A stretch of 52,445 nucleotides of DNA from Caloranaerobacter sp. TR13 (GTDB lineage: Bacteria; Bacillota; Clostridia; Tissierellales; Thermohalobacteraceae): NCBI RefSeq assembly GCF_001316435.1, contig NZ_JXLL01000012.1, positions 1 through 52,445 of the forward strand. Direction: 5' to 3'. Made by a program: the position numbers and the translations under genes. A model generated the notes under the pieces. It saw only the letters and a program-made list of their open reading frames with translations, searched no databases and had not been told where the DNA came from. This document shows, piece by piece, positions 1 to 9,575 of this stretch. Position 1 is the first letter of the stretch; every line of letters begins with the position of its first letter.

Positions 1-26
1 GTGTTGTTACTCAAATTATTGAATAA
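1..26 (+). CDS. tuf: 3' end of elongation factor Tu gene (partial)
   Basis: From base 3 the frame reads V-V-T-Q-I-I-E and then TAA at 24-26. This matches the usual C-terminus of bacterial EF-Tu (...GVVT.IIE). tuf is the normal neighbour upstream of the S10 operon in Firmicutes, and a strong terminator hairpin follows at 35-70. Only eight codons are visible, so the call rests on the short tail plus synteny. Confidence 0.72.
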
Positions 27-34
27 TAATACAA

Positions 35-70
35 GATATTAAAAGAAGGGGCAACCCTTCTTTTAATATC
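35..70 (+). terminator. Terminator hairpin after tuf
   Basis: A perfect 16-bp inverted repeat (35-50 with 55-70) has a GCAA tetraloop. The 3' arm contains a run of T. It separates the upstream str/tuf unit from the S10 promoter. Confidence 0.8.
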
Positions 71-112
71 TAAAAAATATTCAAAAAGCCAAAAAAAAAT
101 CTTAATTAGGGC

Positions 113-141
113 TTGAGTTTTCTTTTAAATTAATATAAAAT
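113..141 (+). promoter_or_regulatory. Putative sigma-A promoter of the S10 super-operon
   Basis: TTGAGT at 113-118 is followed 17 bases later by TAAAAT at 136-141 (TATAAA overlaps at 134-139). It lies just after the tuf terminator and before the structured leader. A second -35-like TTGACA sits at 156-161 without a good -10 box. Confidence 0.55.
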
Positions 142-348
142 GATATAGTGTGCAATTGACATGCGATGAGGCAAAAGGTTGCTTAAATTTTAAGGGAATT
201 TTTGCCGAGAATGTCCGATTTGAAATCGGGCGACTGGTATTGCCTTGTCACTGGACCGGTTGATAAAAAAAATATACAAAACGCCCGGTTGAGTGTATAG
301 GTGATTCCACGTCGCATGTGTAAAATATAACATGCGATAGAAGGAGGG
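142..348 (+). promoter_or_regulatory. Structured 5' leader of the S10 operon
   Basis: About 200 nt precede rpsJ and contain several hairpins: 170-176 with 200-206 (inner arms 182-187/189-194), 215-219 with 225-229, 273-277 with 295-299, and TCGCATGT 312-319 with ACATGCGA 330-337. The last lies directly before the AAGGAGGG ribosome-binding site at 341-348. The same ACATGCGA also occurs at 159-166, so two copies could compete for 312-319. By analogy with other r-protein operons this may be an autoregulatory leader. The binding protein (L4 is the textbook S10 regulator) is inference. Confidence 0.5.
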
Positions 349-354
349 AATTTT

Positions 355-681
355 ATGTCAAAAAATAATGGTAAGGGAAAACAAAAAATAAGAATCAGAC
401 TAAAAGCTTATGATCACGAAATTCTTGATTCTTCAGCTCGTAAGATTGTAGAGACTGCTAAGAGAACAGGAGCAACAGTATCAGGTCCTGTACCTCTACC
501 AACAGAAAGACAAGTTATAACAATCTTAAGAGCAGTTCACAAGTATAAAGATTCAAGAGAGCAGTTCGAACAAAGAACTCACAAGAGATTAATCGATATT
601 ACAAACCCTTCGCCAAAAACTGTAGATGCGTTAATGAGACTTAACTTGCCTGCAGGCGTTGACATTGAAATTAAGTTATAA
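355..681 (+). CDS. rpsJ: 30S ribosomal protein S10
   Basis: 108 residues. S10 sits in the 30S head and, as NusE, takes part in transcription antitermination. The [10 protein letters not shown] start of the S10 fold and the C-terminal [11 protein letters not shown] are recognisable. The chain has about six extra N-terminal residues relative to many S10 proteins. An AAGGAGGG box 6 nt before the ATG supports this start. It is the first gene of the S10 super-operon. Confidence 0.98.
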   Translation: MSKNNGKGKQKIRIRLKAYDHEILDSSARKIVETAKRTGATVSGPVPLPTERQVITILRAVHKYKDSREQFEQRTHKRLIDITNPSPKTVDALMRLNLPAGVDIEIKL

Positions 682-691
682 TTCTTAGCAT

Positions 692-712
692 GATTGCACA
701 TGACGTGTAATC
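692..712 (+). other. Small hairpin between rpsJ and rplC
   Basis: GATTGCAC (692-699) pairs with GTGTAATC (705-712), one G-T pair. No T tract follows, so it is more likely an mRNA structure or processing site than a terminator. Confidence 0.35.
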
Positions 713-739
713 CGCTGTAAGATTATAGGAGGTGTAGAT

Positions 740-1366
740 ATGAAAGCTATATTAGGAAGAAAGTTAGGTATGACACAAGTTTTCACAGAAGACGGTGTTG
801 TTATACCAGTAACAGTAATCGAAGCTGGACCAGTTAAGGTTGTACAGAAAAAGACTATTGAGAAAGACGGTTATAGCGCAATACAAGTTGGTTTCAGTGA
901 TATAAAAGAAAAGAAAGTTAACAAACCACTTAAAGGACACTTTGAAAAAGCTGGAGTTGAATACAAGAGATATTTAAGAGAGTTTAGAGTAGAAAATGTA
1001 GATGAATATGAAGTAGGACAAGAGATCAAAGCAGATGTTTTCAGTGCAGGAGATAAAGTGGATGTAATAGGAATTTCAAAAGGTAAGGGATTCCAAGGTG
1101 TTATTAAAAGACATAATCAATCAAGAGGACCAGAAACTCACGGTTCTAAATATCACAGAGCTGTAGGTTCATTAGGTGCTTCTTCATATCCATCAAGAGT
1201 ATTCAAAACTAAGAAACTTCCAGGACATATGGGACATGAAAGAGTAACAGTTCAAAACCTTGAAGTTGTTAGAGTTGATGCAGAAAAGAACTTAATCCTT
1301 ATAAAAGGAGCAGTTCCAGGACCTAAAGGTGGATTATTAACAATAAAACAAAGTGTTAAAGCTTAA
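740..1366 (+). CDS. rplC: 50S ribosomal protein L3
   Basis: 208 residues, the normal length for L3, which binds 23S rRNA near the peptidyl-transferase centre. It starts [15 protein letters not shown] as expected and has the conserved loop around [15 protein letters not shown] that reaches into the ribosome core. AGGAGGT lies just upstream of the ATG. Second gene of the S10 operon. Confidence 0.98.
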   Translation: MKAILGRKLGMTQVFTEDGVVIPVTVIEAGPVKVVQKKTIEKDGYSAIQVGFSDIKEKKVNKPLKGHFEKAGVEYKRYLREFRVENVDEYEVGQEIKADVFSAGDKVDVIGISKGKGFQGVIKRHNQSRGPETHGSKYHRAVGSLGASSYPSRVFKTKKLPGHMGHERVTVQNLEVVRVDAEKNLILIKGAVPGPKGGLLTIKQSVKA

Positions 1367-1399
1367 GAAAGTTACTTTTTATAGAAGGGAGGACATAAA

Positions 1400-2023
1400 A
1401 TGCCAAAGGTAGCTTTATATAATGTATCTGGACAACAAATTGGTGATATAGAGTTAAATGATAGCGTATTTGGTGTTGAAATTAATGAACACGTATTATA
1501 TGAAGCTGTAAAGAATCATCTTGCTAATAGAAGACAAGGTACTCAATCAGCTAAAACTAGATCAGAGGTGAGAGGTGGCGGAAGAAAGCCTTGGAGACAA
1601 AAAGGAACAGGTAGAGCACGTCACGGAAGTATAAGATCACCTATTTGGAAAGGTGGCGGAGTTGTATTCGCACCAAAACCAAGAGATTACAGCTATAAAT
1701 TACCAAAGAAAATCAAGAGACTTGCTATGAAATCAGCATTAAGTTCAAAAGTAGTAAATGGAGAAATAATAGTATTAGACGAATTAAAAATGGATAGACC
1801 TAAAACTAAGGATATGGTATCTATCTTAAACAACTTAAATTCAAACAAAAAAGCTCTTATAGTTATGAGTGGAAAAGATGAAAATGTAGTAAAATCAGCA
1901 AGAAATATACAAGGTGTAAAGACTACACTTGTAAATACATTAAATGTTTATGACATTTTAAACTGCGATTCTTTTATCATAACTAAGGATGCGGTTCGAA
2001 AAGTGGAGGAGGTGTATGCATAA
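1400..2023 (+). CDS. rplD: 50S ribosomal protein L4
   Basis: 207 residues. L4 lines the peptide exit tunnel, and in some bacteria represses the S10 operon by acting on its leader. The basic tunnel loop [19 protein letters not shown] is intact near residues 60-80. The stop codon overlaps the rplW start by one base (TAATG), so the two are translationally coupled. Confidence 0.98.
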   Translation: MPKVALYNVSGQQIGDIELNDSVFGVEINEHVLYEAVKNHLANRRQGTQSAKTRSEVRGGGRKPWRQKGTGRARHGSIRSPIWKGGGVVFAPKPRDYSYKLPKKIKRLAMKSALSSKVVNGEIIVLDELKMDRPKTKDMVSILNNLNSNKKALIVMSGKDENVVKSARNIQGVKTTLVNTLNVYDILNCDSFIITKDAVRKVEEVYA

Positions 2024-2316
2024 TGCGTAGCCCACACGATATTATAATAAAACCTATTATTACTGAAAAAAGTATGAATGACATGGCAGAAGGGAAATAC
2101 ACCTTTGTAGTGGATAAAAGGGCTAATAAAACTGAAATTAAAAACGCAATTGAACAAATATTTGGAGTTAAAGTTGAAAAAGTTAACACAATGAACATGA
2201 AAGGTAAAGTTAAAAGAATGGGTATTCATGTAGGAAGAAGGCCAAATTGGAAGAAGGCTATTGTTACTTTAACTTCAGATAGTAAAGGTATAGAGTTCTT
2301 TGAAGGTATGATTTAG
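2023..2316 (+). CDS. rplW: 50S ribosomal protein L23
   Basis: 97 residues. L23 lies at the tunnel exit and docks SRP and trigger factor. It opens with [15 protein letters not shown], the family signature, and has the basic [15 protein letters not shown] segment. The ATG overlaps the last base of the rplD stop, and the Shine-Dalgarno (GGAGGAGG) lies inside rplD. Confidence 0.97.
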   Translation: MRSPHDIIIKPIITEKSMNDMAEGKYTFVVDKRANKTEIKNAIEQIFGVKVEKVNTMNMKGKVKRMGIHVGRRPNWKKAIVTLTSDSKGIEFFEGMI

Positions 2317-2347
2317 CGGTAGAATTAGTTAGAAGGAGGGAACGGAA

Positions 2348-3178
2348 ATGGGTATAAAGAGTTTTAAGCCTACTTCACCAGCTAGAAGACAGATGACTGT
2401 TTCCACTTTTGAAGAGATAACAAAAAAAGAGCCGGAAAAATCTTTAACAGTATCTTTGAACAAAAAAGCTGGAAGAAATGCTCAAGGTAGAATAACAGTT
2501 CGTCATAGAGGTGGCGGAGCTAAGAGAAAATATAGAATTATAGATTTCAAAAGAAATAAAGATGGTATTCCAGGAAAAGTTGTTGCAATAGAATATGATC
2601 CAAACAGAACTGCAAACATAGCACTTATTAGTTATGCAGATGGTGAGAAAAGATATATTATAGCTCCATACAAATTAAAAGTTGGAGATATTATTGAATC
2701 AGGAGAAAATGTTGATATTAAAATAGGTAATGCATTACCTTTAAGAAGTATACCAGTTGGTAGTACAATTCATAACATAGAGTTAAAGCCTGGTAAGGGT
2801 GCACAATTAGTTAGATCAGCTGGTAACTCAGCGCAACTTATGGCTAAAGAAGGAGACTATGCTTTAATCAAACTTCCTTCAGGAGAAGTAAGAAAAATAA
2901 GATTAGAGTGTAGAGCAACAATAGGTCAAGTTGGAAACATAGATCATGAAAATATTACTATAGGTAAAGCTGGTAGAAAGAGACATATGGGTATAAGACC
3001 TACTGTTAGAGGTAGTGTTATGAACCCTAACGATCACCCACACGGTGGTGGAGAAGGTAGAGCACCAATTGGTAGACCAACACCTGTTACTCCATGGGGC
3101 AAACCAACTCTTGGATACAAAACTCGTAAGAAAAATAAACCATCTGATAAATTTATTGTTAGAAAAAGAAAGAAATAA
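2348..3178 (+). CDS. rplB: 50S ribosomal protein L2
   Basis: 276 residues, normal for L2, which is needed for subunit association and peptidyl-transferase assembly. The N-terminal [12 protein letters not shown] and the C-terminal [19 protein letters not shown] with the essential histidine are present. AGAAGGAGGGAAC precedes the ATG. Confidence 0.98.
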   Translation: MGIKSFKPTSPARRQMTVSTFEEITKKEPEKSLTVSLNKKAGRNAQGRITVRHRGGGAKRKYRIIDFKRNKDGIPGKVVAIEYDPNRTANIALISYADGEKRYIIAPYKLKVGDIIESGENVDIKIGNALPLRSIPVGSTIHNIELKPGKGAQLVRSAGNSAQLMAKEGDYALIKLPSGEVRKIRLECRATIGQVGNIDHENITIGKAGRKRHMGIRPTVRGSVMNPNDHPHGGGEGRAPIGRPTPVTPWGKPTLGYKTRKKNKPSDKFIVRKRKK

Positions 3179-3243
3179 TGTAGTTTTATATAAACTAAGA
3201 TGCGTCGGTTAAAAATAAAGTGGCATTGAAAGGAGGATCATAG

Positions 3244-3525
3244 ATGGGTAGATCACTAAAAAAGGGTCCTTATTGTGATCCTAAGTTATTAAAAAAAGTA
3301 GAAGAAATGAACAAAAAGAATGAAAAGAAAGTTATTAAAACTTGGTCACGTCGTTCAACTATTTTCCCACAAATGGTTGGTCACACATTAGCAGTTCATG
3401 ATGGTAGAAAACATGTACCAGTTTATATAACTGAAGATATGGTTGGTCATAAGTTAGGAGAATTTGCTCCAACAAGAACTTATAGAGGTCATGCAGACAC
3501 AGAGAAAACAACTAAAGTTAGATAG
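3244..3525 (+). CDS. rpsS: 30S ribosomal protein S19
   Basis: 93 residues. S19 binds 16S rRNA in the head with S13. It opens MGRSLKKGP and carries the [16 protein letters not shown] motif. AAAGGAGG precedes it. A 65-nt spacer follows rplB, longer than most gaps in this operon. Confidence 0.98.
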   Translation: MGRSLKKGPYCDPKLLKKVEEMNKKNEKKVIKTWSRRSTIFPQMVGHTLAVHDGRKHVPVYITEDMVGHKLGEFAPTRTYRGHADTEKTTKVR

Positions 3526-3543
3526 ATAAAGGAGGGAATTCAG

Positions 3544-3879
3544 GTGGAAGCTAGAGCTATTGCCAAATATGTTCGTATTTCACCCAGGAAAGTTCAGATA
3601 GTAGCAAATTTAATTAGGGGCAAAAATGTAAATGAAGCTCTTGCTATTTTAAAGTTTACTCCTAAGAAATCAGCTAGATTATTAGAAAAAGTTGTTAAGT
3701 CAGCACTTGCTAACGCTGAAAACAATTTTGATATGGATAGAGATAATCTTTATGTAGCTGAGGTTTACGCTAATCAAGGTCCTACACTAAAAAGATGGAG
3801 ACCGAGAGCACAAGGAAGAGCATATCCTATTCTTAAGAGAACTAGTCATATAGGAGTAGTGCTTAGGGAAAGAGAATAG
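3544..3879 (+). CDS. rplV: 50S ribosomal protein L22
   Basis: 111 residues from a GTG start behind AAAGGAGGG. L22 forms part of the exit tunnel, and its beta-hairpin tip around [18 protein letters not shown] (macrolide region) is intact. It starts [17 protein letters not shown] as expected. Confidence 0.97.
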   Translation: MEARAIAKYVRISPRKVQIVANLIRGKNVNEALAILKFTPKKSARLLEKVVKSALANAENNFDMDRDNLYVAEVYANQGPTLKRWRPRAQGRAYPILKRTSHIGVVLRERE

Positions 3880-3895
3880 ATAAGGAGGGACTGAA

Positions 3896-4564
3896 ATGGG
3901 TCAGAAAGTAAATCCACATGGACTTAGAGTTGGAATTATAAAAGATTGGGACTCTAGATGGTATGCTGGAAAGAAAGAATTCGCAGATTTTCTAGTAGAA
4001 GATTTTAATATACGTAAATTTGTAAAACAAAAATTATATATAGCTGGAATTTCAAAAATAGAAATAGAAAGATCGGCTAACAGAGTAAGAGTAACAATAA
4101 ATACTGCTAAACCAGGAATGGTTATTGGTAAAGGCGGTCAAGGAGTAGAAGAATTAAGAAAACAATTAGAGAAATTAACTAAGAAAAAAGTTATAGTAAA
4201 TGTTGAAGAGGTAAAAGTACCTGAATTAGATGCACAATTAGTAGCAGAAAATATAGCAGCTCAAATTGAAAGAAGGGTATCTTTCAGAAGAGCTATGAAG
4301 CAAGCTATTCAAAGAAGTATGAGAGCGGGCGCTAAAGGTATTAAAACTGCTGTATCAGGAAGATTAGGTGGAGCTGACATGGCTAGAACAGAAGGATACA
4401 GCGAAGGAAATATACCTTTACAAACTTTAAGAGCAGATATAAGCTACGGTTTTGCTGAAGCAGATACTACTTATGGTAAAATAGGCGTTAAAGTATGGAT
4501 ATACAAAGGAGATGTACTTCCAGCTAAAAAAGCTGACAAACAGGAAGAGAAAAAAGAAATGTAG
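3896..4564 (+). CDS. rpsC: 30S ribosomal protein S3
   Basis: 222 residues. S3 lies at the mRNA entry channel. It opens [18 protein letters not shown] and carries a type-II KH domain with the [13 protein letters not shown] loop (about residues 78-90). The C-terminal tail is lysine/glutamate-rich. TAAGGAGGGAC precedes the ATG. Confidence 0.98.
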   Translation: MGQKVNPHGLRVGIIKDWDSRWYAGKKEFADFLVEDFNIRKFVKQKLYIAGISKIEIERSANRVRVTINTAKPGMVIGKGGQGVEELRKQLEKLTKKKVIVNVEEVKVPELDAQLVAENIAAQIERRVSFRRAMKQAIQRSMRAGAKGIKTAVSGRLGGADMARTEGYSEGNIPLQTLRADISYGFAEADTTYGKIGVKVWIYKGDVLPAKKADKQEEKKEM

Positions 4565-4593
4565 TTTTAATCCCTTAGGAAGGAGGAAAAAAT

Positions 4594-5037
4594 ATGTTAA
4601 TGCCTAAGAAAGTAAAACATCGTAGAGTACACAGAGGTAGAATGAAGGGTAAAGCAACTCGTGGTAATAAAATAGCTTACGGTGAATTTGCATTACAAGC
4701 TTTAGAACCAGCTTGGATTACTTCAAATCAAATAGAGGCTGCCAGAAGAGCTATGACTAGACACGTTAAGAGGGGCGGTAAGATCTGGATTAAAGTGTTC
4801 CCAGATAAGCCAGTAACTCAAAAACCAGCTGAAACTCGTATGGGTTCTGGTAAAGGTTCACCAGAATATTGGGTAGCTGTTGTAAAACCTGGCAGAATCT
4901 TGTTTGAAATGGCAGGAGTGCCTGAAGATGTTGCAAGAGAAGCTATGAGATTAGCATCACATAAATTGCCAATAAAATGTAAATTTATAACTCGTGAAGA
5001 GGCAGCTCAAGAAGGTGGTGAAGCTAATGAAAGCTAA
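4594..5037 (+). CDS. rplP: 50S ribosomal protein L16
   Basis: 147 residues. L16 supports the A-site tRNA. It opens [15 protein letters not shown] and has [19 protein letters not shown] in the middle, the conserved loop near the A site. The last 11 bases overlap rpmC in another frame. Confidence 0.97.
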   Translation: MLMPKKVKHRRVHRGRMKGKATRGNKIAYGEFALQALEPAWITSNQIEAARRAMTRHVKRGGKIWIKVFPDKPVTQKPAETRMGSGKGSPEYWVAVVKPGRILFEMAGVPEDVAREAMRLASHKLPIKCKFITREEAAQEGGEANES

Positions 5038-5230
5038 AGAATTGCGTGAATTAACAACTCAGGAATTGAATACTAAATTAACTGATCTTAAGTCAGAATT
5101 ATTCAATCTTAGATTTCAATTAGCGACAGGACAATTGGATAATCCAATGAGAATAAAAGCAGTTAGAAAAGACATTGCAAGAGTTAAGACTATTATGAGA
5201 GAAAGAGAATTAAATAAGATGAACGCATAG
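5027..5230 (+). CDS. rpmC: 50S ribosomal protein L29
   Basis: 67 residues starting [14 protein letters not shown], a helical hairpin that binds L23 at the tunnel exit. The open frame extends upstream to 4994, but 5027 gives the family N-terminus and overlaps the rplP end by 11 bases, a common translational-coupling arrangement. The Shine-Dalgarno (GGTGGTG) is weak, which fits coupling. Confidence 0.96.
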   Translation: MKAKELRELTTQELNTKLTDLKSELFNLRFQLATGQLDNPMRIKAVRKDIARVKTIMRERELNKMNA

Positions 5231-5257
5231 TAGTTCCAGAAAGGAGGACTATTTAAC

Positions 5258-5512
5258 GTGAGTAGAGGAAATAGAAAAGTTAGAATAGGTCGTGTAGTAA
5301 GCGATAAAATGGATAAAACTATTGTAGTTGCAGTTGAAACATTTGTATCGCATCCATTATATGGAAAACAAATTAAAAGAACTACAAAGTTTAAAGCTCA
5401 TGATGAAAACAATGAATGCGGAATTGGTGATATTGTAGAAATCATGGAAACAAGACCTTTAAGTAAGGATAAAAGATGGAGATTGGTTAGAATAGTAGAA
5501 AAAGCTAAGTAA
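5258..5512 (+). CDS. rpsQ: 30S ribosomal protein S17
   Basis: 84 residues with an OB fold, from a GTG start behind AAAGGAGG. The S17 core [18 protein letters not shown] and the [14 protein letters not shown] segment are recognisable. It is a primary 16S rRNA 5'-domain binder. Confidence 0.97.
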   Translation: MSRGNRKVRIGRVVSDKMDKTIVVAVETFVSHPLYGKQIKRTTKFKAHDENNECGIGDIVEIMETRPLSKDKRWRLVRIVEKAK

Positions 5513-5540
5513 TCCTAAGCATTTGAAAGGAGGTTATCTC

Positions 5541-5909
5541 ATGATTCAAGCAGAATCACGTCTAAAAGTTGCTGACAATTCAGGAGCAAAAGAATTATTA
5601 TGTATAAAAGTTTTAGGCGGAACTAGAAGAAGATATGCTAATATCGGAGATATAATAGTATGTTCTGTTAAGAGTGCAACACCTGGCGGAGTTGTTAAAA
5701 AAGGAGACGTTGTTAAAGCAGTTGTTGTAAGAACTAATAAAGGTGTTAGAAGACCAGATGGTAGCTATATAAGATTCGAAGAAAATGCAGCTGTTATAAT
5801 CAAGGATGATAAATCACCTGTAGGTACACGTATTTTCGGACCTGTTACAAGAGAATTAAGAGAAGGTAACTTTATGAAAATAATATCACTAGCACCTGAG
5901 GTATTATAA
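5541..5909 (+). CDS. rplN: 50S ribosomal protein L14
   Basis: 122 residues from ATG 5541 ([19 protein letters not shown]), the canonical L14 length. An in-frame upstream ATG at 5523 would put the GAAAGGAGGT box inside the gene, so 5541 is preferred. L14 forms an intersubunit bridge and binds RsfS. Confidence 0.97.
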   Translation: MIQAESRLKVADNSGAKELLCIKVLGGTRRRYANIGDIIVCSVKSATPGGVVKKGDVVKAVVVRTNKGVRRPDGSYIRFEENAAVIIKDDKSPVGTRIFGPVTRELREGNFMKIISLAPEVL

Positions 5910-5924
5910 GAGGAGGTGTAGTTA

Positions 5925-6236
5925 ATGAATGTAAAAAAAGGAGATACAGTAGTAGTAATCTCAGGTAAAGATAAAGGGAAAAAAGGTAAAGTGCTAACAG
6001 CAATGCCTAAGCGTAATAGAGTTATTGTAGAAGGCGTAAATATGCAAACTAAGCATACAAAGCCTAGTCAAAAATCTCCGCAAGGAGGAATTATACATCA
6101 AGAAGGACCAATCCATGTATCAAATGTAATGTTATATTGCGATAAAGATAAAAAAGGCGTTAGAGTTGGATATAAAGTATTAGAAAATGGTGAAAAAGTA
6201 AGAGTTTGCAAAAAATGCGGTGAAGTTTTAGATTAG
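5925..6236 (+). CDS. rplX: 50S ribosomal protein L24
   Basis: 103 residues. L24 initiates 50S assembly. The N-terminal KOW motif ([20 protein letters not shown]) is clear. The C-terminal half carries a partial zinc knuckle: one cysteine in YCDKDKKG, where Zn-type L24 has CxxC, then an intact CKKCGE. This is intermediate between Zn-binding and Zn-free L24 forms. Confidence 0.97.
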   Translation: MNVKKGDTVVVISGKDKGKKGKVLTAMPKRNRVIVEGVNMQTKHTKPSQKSPQGGIIHQEGPIHVSNVMLYCDKDKKGVRVGYKVLENGEKVRVCKKCGEVLD

Positions 6237-6264
6237 TTCTTACTGCTGAAAGGAGGTACACCAA

Positions 6265-6807
6265 ATGACATCACGTTTAAGAGAGAAGTATGTAAACGAA
6301 GTAGTTCCAGCTTTAATGGAGAAGTTTAAATATAAAAGCATTATGGAAGTACCAAAGATAGAAAAAGTTGTTCTAAACATGGGAATTGGCGATGCTAAAG
6401 ATAATCCTAAGTCATTAGAGGCTGCTGTTGAAGAGTTAACTTTGATAGCAGGACAAAAAGCTGTTGTTACTAGAGCGAAAAAAGCAATATCAAACTTTAA
6501 AATTCGTGCAGGTATGCCAGTAGGTGCAAGAGTTACACTAAGAGGAGAGAGAATGTACGACTTTTTAGATAAATTTATGAACATTGCTCTTCCAAGAGTA
6601 AGAGACTTTAGAGGTGTATCAAGCACATCATTTGACGGAAGAGGAAATTATTCACTAGGTATTAGAGAGCAGCTTATTTTCCCTGAAATAGACTATGATA
6701 AAATTGATCGTGTAAGAGGTTTAGATGTAACTGTAGTAACAACTGCTAAGACAGACGAAGAAGCAAAAGCATTACTTGAACTAATGGGTATGCCCTTTAA
6801 AAAGTAA
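6265..6807 (+). CDS. rplE: 50S ribosomal protein L5
   Basis: 180 residues, normal length. L5 binds 5S rRNA and contacts the P-site t[17 protein letters not shown] and the C-terminal [20 protein letters not shown] are typical. AAAGGAGGT precedes the ATG. Confidence 0.98.
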   Translation: MTSRLREKYVNEVVPALMEKFKYKSIMEVPKIEKVVLNMGIGDAKDNPKSLEAAVEELTLIAGQKAVVTRAKKAISNFKIRAGMPVGARVTLRGERMYDFLDKFMNIALPRVRDFRGVSSTSFDGRGNYSLGIREQLIFPEIDYDKIDRVRGLDVTVVTTAKTDEEAKALLELMGMPFKK

Positions 6808-6822
6808 GAAGGAGGGAGTTAA

Positions 6823-7008
6823 GTGGCAAAAAAATCATTAATTGCTAAACAAAAAAGAAAACCAAAGTTCAGCACAAGAGCTTATAATAGATGTAGAATA
6901 TGTGGTAGACCACATGCTTATTTAAGAAAGTTTGGAATTTGCCGTATTTGCTTTAGAGAATTAGCTTATAAAGGGCAAATACCTGGAGTTAAAAAGGCAA
7001 GCTGGTAA
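6823..7008 (+). CDS. rpsN: 30S ribosomal protein S14, zinc-binding type (type Z)
   Basis: 61 residues, GTG start behind AAGGAGGG. This is the short C+ form: [20 protein letters not shown] gives two CxxC pairs that bind Zn. S14 completes the 30S head. Confidence 0.97.
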   Translation: MAKKSLIAKQKRKPKFSTRAYNRCRICGRPHAYLRKFGICRICFRELAYKGQIPGVKKASW

Positions 7009-7039
7009 AGTTAGCTAATATGGAAGGAGGTAAACCCTA

Positions 7040-7438
7040 ATGGTAATGACTGATCCAATTGCAGATATGCTTACAAGAATCAGAAATAGTAATAATGCAA
7101 AACATGAAACTGTTGACATCCCAGCTTCTAATATGAAGAAAGCTATAGCTGAAATCTTATTAAATGAAGGTTTCATTAAGGGATATGATATTATAGATGA
7201 CAACAAGCAGGGTATTATAAGAATACAACTTAAATACGGAAAGAATAATGAAAGAGTTATCACAGGATTAAAGAGAATTTCAAAACCAGGGTTAAGAGTA
7301 TATGCTAAGAGAGATGAAATACCAAGAGTATTAGGTGGACTTGGTATAGCTATTCTTTCAACATCAAAAGGAATAATGACTGACAAAGCAGCAAGAAAAG
7401 AAGGCGTAGGCGGAGAAGTTATCTGCTACGTTTGGTAA
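7040..7438 (+). CDS. rpsH: 30S ribosomal protein S8
   Basis: 132 residues. S8 binds helix 21 of 16S rRNA and, in E. coli, represses the spc operon. It opens [14 protein letters not shown] after an MV extension. AAGGAGGT spaced about 10 nt favours ATG 7040, with 7046 an alternative. The C-terminal [11 protein letters not shown] is typical. Confidence 0.97.
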   Translation: MVMTDPIADMLTRIRNSNNAKHETVDIPASNMKKAIAEILLNEGFIKGYDIIDDNKQGIIRIQLKYGKNNERVITGLKRISKPGLRVYAKRDEIPRVLGGLGIAILSTSKGIMTDKAARKEGVGGEVICYVW

Positions 7439-7470
7439 AGTTTTTAAACCAGAGAACAGGAGGTGTAGTC

Positions 7471-8010
7471 ATGTCTAGAATAGGGTTAAAACCAATAGCG
7501 ATTCCTGCTGGCGTTGAAGTAAAGTTAAGCGACAATAATTATATAGTTGTTAAAGGACCAAAAGGACAATTAGAACAGCAACTTCATAGAGACATGAAAA
7601 TAAACATAGAAAATAACGAAATAACAGTAGTAAGACCTACTGAAAATAAAAAGCATAAGTCACTACACGGATTAACAAGAACTTTAATAGCTAACATGAT
7701 TGAAGGTGTGACTAAAGGTTATTCAAAAACACTAGAAATAGTAGGTGTTGGATACAGAGCGCAAAAACAAGGTAATAAGCTTGTATTAAACCTTGGTTTC
7801 TCACATCCAGTAGAAATGGAAGCTCCTGAAGGTATCGAAATAGAAGTACCTGCTAACAATAAAATAATTGTTAAAGGTATTGATAAACAAAAAGTTGGTA
7901 ACTATGCTGCGGTTATAAGAGAATTGAAGAAACCAGAGCCTTATAAAGGCAAAGGTATTAGATATGAAGGCGAGATTATCAGGCGTAAAGAAGGTAAGAC
8001 TGGTAAATAG
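7471..8010 (+). CDS. rplF: 50S ribosomal protein L6
   Basis: 179 residues from ATG 7471 ([12 protein letters not shown]) behind ACAGGAGGT. An open frame reaches back to 7432 but lacks L6 homology there. L6 has two repeated domains and sits near the factor-binding site. The conserved [16 protein letters not shown] segment is at the C-terminus. Confidence 0.97.
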   Translation: MSRIGLKPIAIPAGVEVKLSDNNYIVVKGPKGQLEQQLHRDMKINIENNEITVVRPTENKKHKSLHGLTRTLIANMIEGVTKGYSKTLEIVGVGYRAQKQGNKLVLNLGFSHPVEMEAPEGIEIEVPANNKIIVKGIDKQKVGNYAAVIRELKKPEPYKGKGIRYEGEIIRRKEGKTGK

Positions 8011-8030
8011 CAGGAAAGGAGTGATTAAGA

Positions 8031-8399
8031 GTGCTTAAGAAAGTACGTAGGAATGAAAATAGAAAGAAAAGGCATTTTAGAGTAAGAAATAAAATACAAG
8101 GAACTCCTGAAAGACCAAGATTAAATGTATTTAGAAGTGCTAAACATATATACGCACAAATAATAGACGATGTAGCTGGAAATACTTTAGTTGCTGCTTC
8201 AACTTTAGATAAAGAAATAAAAGAGAATGTTAACTATACAGGAAACAAAGAAGCAGCTAGATTAGTTGGTAAATTAGTTGCTGAGAGAGCTTTAGAAAAA
8301 GGCATTGAAACAGTAGTATTTGATAGAGGCGGTTATCTATATCACGGAAGAATTAAAGAACTTGCTGAAGGTGCAAGAGAAGCAGGACTTAAGTTTTAG
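8031..8399 (+). CDS. rplR: 50S ribosomal protein L18
   Basis: 122 residues, GTG start behind GAAAGGAGTG. L18 binds 5S rRNA. The basic N-terminus [16 protein letters not shown] and the [24 protein letters not shown] tail region are clear. Confidence 0.97.
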   Translation: MLKKVRRNENRKKRHFRVRNKIQGTPERPRLNVFRSAKHIYAQIIDDVAGNTLVAASTLDKEIKENVNYTGNKEAARLVGKLVAERALEKGIETVVFDRGGYLYHGRIKELAEGAREAGLKF

Positions 8400-8416
8400 T
8401 TAAAGGAGGGGAATTA

Positions 8417-8923
8417 ATGCAACGCGGACGTATTGATGCTAGCGAATTAGATTTAAAAGAAAAAGTTGTTAACATAAATCGTGTAACAAAAGTTGTTAAA
8501 GGTGGTAGAAACTTCAGATTCAGCGCATTAGTTGTTGTTGGAGATGAAAATGGTCATGTTGGAGTAGGTATGGCAAAAGCATTAGAAATACCTGATGCAA
8601 TAAGAAAAGCTATACAAGATGCTAAAAAGCATTTAATTAAAGTGCCTATGGTTGGAACAACTGTTCCACATGAAATCATAGGAGAATTCGGCGCTGCTAG
8701 AGTTCTATTAAAGCCAGCTGCAGAAGGTACAGGAGTTATAGCAGGAGGTCCTGTACGTGCAGTATTAGAGTTAGCTGGTATAAGAGACATAAGAACTAAG
8801 TCATTAGGATCAAATAACCCTAGAAACATGGTTAATGCTACAATAGAAGCATTAAGACAGCTAAAAACAGCTGAAGAAGTAGCAAGATTAAGAGGAAAAT
8901 CAGTAGAAGAGTTATTAGGGTAA
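8417..8923 (+). CDS. rpsE: 30S ribosomal protein S5
   Basis: 168 residues. S5 acts in decoding fidelity. It has the dsRBD-like N-terminal domain ([19 protein letters not shown]) and the C-terminal [16 protein letters not shown] motif. AAAGGAGGGG precedes the ATG. Confidence 0.98.
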   Translation: MQRGRIDASELDLKEKVVNINRVTKVVKGGRNFRFSALVVVGDENGHVGVGMAKALEIPDAIRKAIQDAKKHLIKVPMVGTTVPHEIIGEFGAARVLLKPAAEGTGVIAGGPVRAVLELAGIRDIRTKSLGSNNPRNMVNATIEALRQLKTAEEVARLRGKSVEELLG

Positions 8924-8936
8924 GGGGGTATACACC

Positions 8937-9113
8937 TTGGCAAAAATAAAGATCAAATTAGTAAAAAGCAAAATAGGTAAAACTGAAAAGCAAAAAAGAA
9001 CTATTGAAGCTTTAGGCTTCAAAAAAGTTGGTCAAATTATAGAGAAGGAAGATACTCCTCAAATTAGAGGTATGATACAAAAAGTAAGCCACATGGTTGA
9101 AGTAATTGACTAG
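8937..9113 (+). CDS. rpmD: 50S ribosomal protein L30
   Basis: 58 residues starting at TTG 8937 ([14 protein letters not shown]) and ending TAG 9111-9113. L30 binds 23S rRNA. The motif [10 protein letters not shown] is present as [18 protein letters not shown] box lies 8 nt upstream. It fills the gap between rpsE and rplO exactly as in other spc operons. Confidence 0.95.
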   Translation: MAKIKIKLVKSKIGKTEKQKRTIEALGFKKVGQIIEKEDTPQIRGMIQKVSHMVEVID

Positions 9114-9133
9114 TTAAAGAGGAGGTGTTTAGA

Positions 9134-9574
9134 GTGAAGTTACATGAACTTAGACCAAATGATGGAAGTGTAAAGGCTACCAAAAGATTAGGTAGAGGTA
9201 CTGCTACTGGACAAGGAAAAACTGCTGGTAGAGGTCAAAAAGGTCAAAAGTCACGTTCTGGTGGTGGTGTTAGACCAGGATTCGAAGGTGGACAAATGCC
9301 TTTATATAGAAGACTACCAAAAAGAGGTTTTACAAATAGATTTGCAAAAGAATATGCAATAGTTAACATAGAAGTATTAAATAGATTTGAAGACAATACA
9401 GAAGTAACTCCAGAATTACTTCTTGAAACAGGTATAATCAAGAAAGTAATGGATGGAGTTAAGATACTAGGCGATGGCGAACTAAACAAAAAATTAACTG
9501 TAAAAGCTCATAAGTTTAGTAAATCTGCTATTGAAAAAATTGAGGGAGTTGGGGGAAAGGTAGAGGTGATCTAA
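9134..9574 (+). CDS. rplO: 50S ribosomal protein L15
   Basis: 146 residues from GTG 9134 ([12 protein letters not shown]). An upstream GTG at 9125 overlaps the GAGGAGGT box and is not used. L15 is a late assembly protein of the 50S. The glycine-rich basic loop [20 protein letters not shown] and [18 protein letters not shown] are typical. Confidence 0.97.
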   Translation: MKLHELRPNDGSVKATKRLGRGTATGQGKTAGRGQKGQKSRSGGGVRPGFEGGQMPLYRRLPKRGFTNRFAKEYAIVNIEVLNRFEDNTEVTPELLLETGIIKKVMDGVKILGDGELNKKLTVKAHKFSKSAIEKIEGVGGKVEVI

Positions 9575-9575
9575 T

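Noticed and set aside
8554-8943. Minus-strand frame opposite rpsE
   Set aside because: Shadow of rpsE with no independent support.
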